NCBI GenBank assembly: GCA_964415605.1
Contig: CAYQBA010000198.1
Span: forward strand, 1 to 7,832
Origin: UCB3 sp964415605
GTDB lineage: Bacteria; Chloroflexota; Anaerolineae; Epilineales; Epilineaceae
DNA length: 7,832 bases
Direction: 5' to 3'
Under the pieces are notes generated by a model that saw only the letters and a list, made by a program, of their open reading frames with translations, did not search any database and had not been told where the DNA came from. The translations under genes were made by a program, and so were the position numbers. This document shows, piece by piece, positions 5,135-7,832 of the stretch (its first letter is position 1; each line of letters opens with the position of its first letter).

Positions 5135-7832
5135 ATGCTTGATCTGCGCCACTGCCGTCACGTCTGGAGATCGGGCGCCGTGGCCGGCGCCCTCGGGTTG
5201 GCTGCGATCCACGTGGCGGCGGTGGCGTGGATGGCGCGGGCCGAGATCGTCGCCAGCCCCGCCGCGGCGAGCCCGGCCGGGCAAGGCCGGGCTGGCGGGC
5301 CGTCGTCGAGCCCGGGCCGGGTGGCGGTCGCGGCCACCGCCCGTGTTCCCGGCACCGGCGGCGCCGCCCGCGCGGCCGGTGCGCTCGAAGCCGTCGACGT
5401 CGATGTGTTCCCCGGTCACCCGCGGCTGATCGTCGGCGGCTTCCGCGGCACGGATGTGGCGGCGCTGCGCGCCGCGTGCCAGCGGCCCGAGCTCCGGGCC
5501 CAGTGCGAGCAGATCGGCGGCCGGCACGTTCTGGACGACGCGATGCGGTTCCTCTTGGCCGGCGACGATGCCGCGGCCGAGCGGGCGGCGGGCGCCTTGC
5601 GAGCGTGGGGCGGGTGCACGGCCGCCGGCAGCGACGCGGAGCACGCCGACGGGGGCGGCATGGCCCTCGCGTTCGACTGGGTCTGGGGGACCGTGAGCCC
5701 CGCCGAGCGCGCGGCGATCTCGGACAAGCTCATCGCGTGCGGCGCGGCGGTGGCCGAAGTGCTGGACGGCAACGGGCCGCATCTGTGGCACGGCTACACG
5801 TCGCTGGCGGCGTCGCTGGCGCTGATGGGGCTGGCGGCGGACGATCGCTCGGGCCGGGCGGGCGTGCGGGACGCGATGGCGCGCCACTTCCGGCGGAACG
5901 CGCTGGAGGCGTACGCGGTGGCCGGGGGGGCGTGGCCCGAGGGCTATGGCTACCTGCGCAGCCACTTCTTCTCGTCGGACCCGCCGGGCCAGTACGTCAT
6001 GGACGCGCTGCGGGCGTGGGACTCGGCCATCGCGCGCGACCACCCGGCGCACGCGAGCGTGTTCGAGACGATCGCGGAAGAGGAGGGCGACTGGCTGCGC
6101 GGGCTGGGCTACCACATCTACTACGGCACGCTGCCGCCCTACGGCCCCGGCGGCGGGCCGACGCTGCTGCGTGGCGGCGACATGCCCACGGGCCAGGCGC
6201 TGCCGAACCGGCAGTACCGGCCGTTCGTCGACAGCATCGCCCGGGTCTACGGCGACGCGGTGCTGGCGGGCTGGGGGCGCGCGCTGGAGGCGCGCTGGCC
6301 GCTGGTGGGGGGCGAGGGGACGTACCACCCGATCCACCGCTACGGCCTGCCGTACAACCTGCCGCTGGACGTGGCGCCGGCGGGGCCGGGGGACCCGCGG
6401 CTGGCGGGCCTGCCGCTGGGGCGGATCTGGGGGCGGGCGGACCTGGGGTACGCGATCCTGCGGTCGGGCTGGGGCGTCGGCGACACGCTGGTGGGCTACC
6501 GCGCGGGCAAGTGGTTCACGGGGCACCAGCACCTGGACCAGGGACACCTGGACATCTGGCGGCGGGGGCCGCTGGCACTGGACGCGGGGGTGTACGCGAG
6601 CTGGGGATCGGAGCACCGCGAGGCGTTCTACATGCGCACGGTGGCGCACAACACGCTGCTGGTGCCGCGCGCGGGCGAGGTGTTCGAGGGGCATCCGAGC
6701 GGCGCGGGCGGCGTGAACGACGGCGGGCAGCGGGTGCACGCGTACAACCGGCGGGGCTGCGCGCAGTGCATGCAGAGCGTGGCGGAATGGCGCGCGAACA
6801 TCGGGGCGGGCCTGCACTTCGAGGCGGGGCGGATCGATGCGTTCGAGGACGGGCCGGGCGACACGGTGATCGCGAGCGACATCACGGCGGCGTACAACGC
6901 GGTGGGGCATGTCACGCCGGGCAACGCGCCGAAGGTGGCGGTGGTGCAGCGCGACGTGGCCTTCGCCCGGCCGTCGCTGCTGGTGGTCGTGGACCGGGTG
7001 CGAACGGTCGGCGACGCCGATCCGCCGCGGTTCGTGCTGCACCTGCCGGCGCGGCCGGCGCTGCCGGGGGAGCGGGTGGTGCTCGGCGAGGCCGGGAACG
7101 GGATCGTGGCGGGCGACGCGGCGCGCTTCGAGGTCGACAACGGGACGGGCGGGCGGATGCTGGGGGTGGCGCTGGCGCCGGCGGACGCGGCGATCACGGC
7201 CATCGGCGGGCGGGACTATCGCTACTGGGTGGACGGGGCGAACCGGGCGGGCGGCGCGGCGGCGCACGAAGGGTCGCCCGCGGGGCCGGGGTTGTGGCGG
7301 ATCGAGAGCGGCCCGGCGGCGCGCGTGGGGTCGGGGGACTATCTGCTGGTGCACGCGCTGGTGGTCACGGACACGGGGCGGCCTGCGGCGTGGCCGGGCG
7401 GCTGGCCGAGGCGCGTGGCCGTGGGGGCGGATGCGGCGGCGCCGGAGGCGGCGGTCGGCGTGGGGTGGAATGCGGCGGGGTTGGGATCGGGGGAGCGGCC
7501 GACAGGGCGTCGCGACCGGTTGGTGGTGCGCAGCGGCGGGGTGCCGCGGGGGCGGCTGCAGTTCGTGACGGTCGAGGTGGGGGGCGGAGCGTCGGTGCGC
7601 GACACCGTCGCCGCGGAGGACATCGCGACGGAAGTCCTGCTGGCCGATCTCGTGCCCGGCGGGACGTACCGGGCGTGTCGGCGGCCGTGCGGGGCGGTCC
7701 TGGCGGAGGCGGTGGTGAGCGCCGAGGGGGTGTGGCACGTCGCTGTCGACGGGCCGGGCGAGCTGGCCGTGGGGCAATGCCCGGCGGCGCCCGGGGCGGG
7801 GGCGGCGTGGCGCGGGTTGTGCGAGGCGAGCG
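5135..7832 (+). CDS. Exported heparinase II/III-family polysaccharide lyase (3' end cut by window)
   Basis: Probable extracellular lyase or related enzyme acting on uronic-acid-containing polysaccharide; the exact substrate is unknown. The frame is open from ATG 5135 to the right edge (899 codons). The start has GGAGGT 5 bases upstream. Residues 1-36 look like a signal peptide (basic start, hydrophobic 14-33, A-R-A before E37), followed by an Ala/Gly/Ser-rich linker to about residue 90. The next part resembles the helical toroid domain, with 'GAWPEGYGYLRS' at about 265-276. The beta-sandwich domain carries the family hallmarks: 'GHQHLDQGHLDIW' with H464, H466 and D468, and 'YMRTVAHNTLLV' with H505-N506. 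It is unusually long for the family because at least 250 residues follow the recognised core; their role is not recognised. Its neighbour is the divergent propeller lipoprotein. No frameshift is visible. Confidence 0.85.
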   Translation, partial: MLDLRHCRHVWRSGAVAGALGLAAIHVAAVAWMARAEIVASPAAASPAGQGRAGGPSSSPGRVAVAATARVPGTGGAARAAGALEAVDVDVFPGHPRLIVGGFRGTDVAALRAACQRPELRAQCEQIGGRHVLDDAMRFLLAGDDAAAERAAGALRAWGGCTAAGSDAEHADGGGMALAFDWVWGTVSPAERAAISDKLIACGAAVAEVLDGNGPHLWHGYTSLAASLALMGLAADDRSGRAGVRDAMARHFRRNALEAYAVAGGAWPEGYGYLRSHFFSSDPPGQYVMDALRAWDSAIARDHPAHASVFETIAEEEGDWLRGLGYHIYYGTLPPYGPGGGPTLLRGGDMPTGQALPNRQYRPFVDSIARVYGDAVLAGWGRALEARWPLVGGEGTYHPIHRYGLPYNLPLDVAPAGPGDPRLAGLPLGRIWGRADLGYAILRSGWGVGDTLVGYRAGKWFTGHQHLDQGHLDIWRRGPLALDAGVYASWGSEHREAFYMRTVAHNTLLVPRAGEVFEGHPSGAGGVNDGGQRVHAYNRRGCAQCMQSVAEWRANIGAGLHFEAGRIDAFEDGPGDTVIASDITAAYNAVGHVTPGNAPKVAVVQRDVAFARPSLLVVVDRVRTVGDADPPRFVLHLPARPALPGERVVLGEAGNGIVAGDAARFEVDNGTGGRMLGVALAPADAAITAIGGRDYRYWVDGANRAGGAAAHEGSPAGPGLWRIESGPAARVGSGDYLLVHALVVTDTGRPAAWPGGWPRRVAVGADAAAPEAAVGVGWNAAGLGSGERPTGRRDRLVVRSGGVPRGRLQFVTVEVGGGASVRDTVAAEDIATEVLLADLVPGGTYRACRRPCGAVLAEAVVSAEGVWHVAVDGPGELAVGQCPAAPGAGAAWRGLCEAS

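Noticed and set aside
5072..7777. Long minus-strand open frame of 901 codons
   Set aside because: It is antisense to the heparinase-family gene. Its product is rich in Arg/Pro/His without any domain pattern, while the plus frame has clear family motifs.

Overview
The window is very GC-rich (well above 70% by eye) and uses standard code 11: TGA is a stop in rpsR and in the lipoprotein gene. It most likely comes from a member of the Chloroflexota. The clues are the order rpsF-ssb-rpsR followed by a membrane-anchored peptidyl-prolyl isomerase, the Pro/Thr 'PTATPT' linkers in several exported proteins, and a secreted protein ending in a PTATP-rich stalk plus a short 'IYAPAIYRRYVMP' tail. This resembles the '..YLPxxxR' tails common in that phylum. 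The lineage is inference from these traits, not from a search.

Layout. Positions 1-2102 (minus strand) hold one apparent operon, read right to left: rpsF (S6), ssb, rpsR (S18) and a SurA/parvulin-type foldase cut by the left edge. A candidate promoter and a leader hairpin that pairs with the rpsF ribosome-binding site lie upstream, at about 2110-2208. Positions 2103-2460 separate this operon from a divergent plus-strand gene. That spacer carries a 26-base imperfect direct repeat and a strong TTGACA-type promoter.

The plus-strand gene at 2461-3432 is the main discovery. It reads as an exported thioredoxin-like protein only if the in-frame TGA at 2608-2610 is decoded. That TGA falls on the first catalytic cysteine of a CxxC motif, giving UGIC. 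It is followed by an 8-bp stem with a GGUCC loop, placed exactly where SelB-binding bacterial SECIS elements sit. I interpret the gene as a selenoprotein with a Pro/Thr-rich stalk at its C-terminus. Ordinary gene calling would annotate only a truncated ORF from a false GTG start at 2635.

A perfect 13-bp hairpin (3501-3530) lies between this gene and the convergent minus-strand gene 3515-4945, which encodes a lipoprotein with TolB/PD40-like beta-propeller repeats. A divergent promoter region (4946-5134) leads into a plus-strand gene from 5135 past the right edge. It encodes an exported heparinase II/III-family polysaccharide lyase with intact family motifs.

Together, the left side is translation and replication housekeeping. 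The right side is a set of envelope or extracellular proteins: foldase, thiol/selenol redox protein, propeller lipoprotein and polysaccharide lyase. Nothing in the sequence proves that the exported proteins work together.
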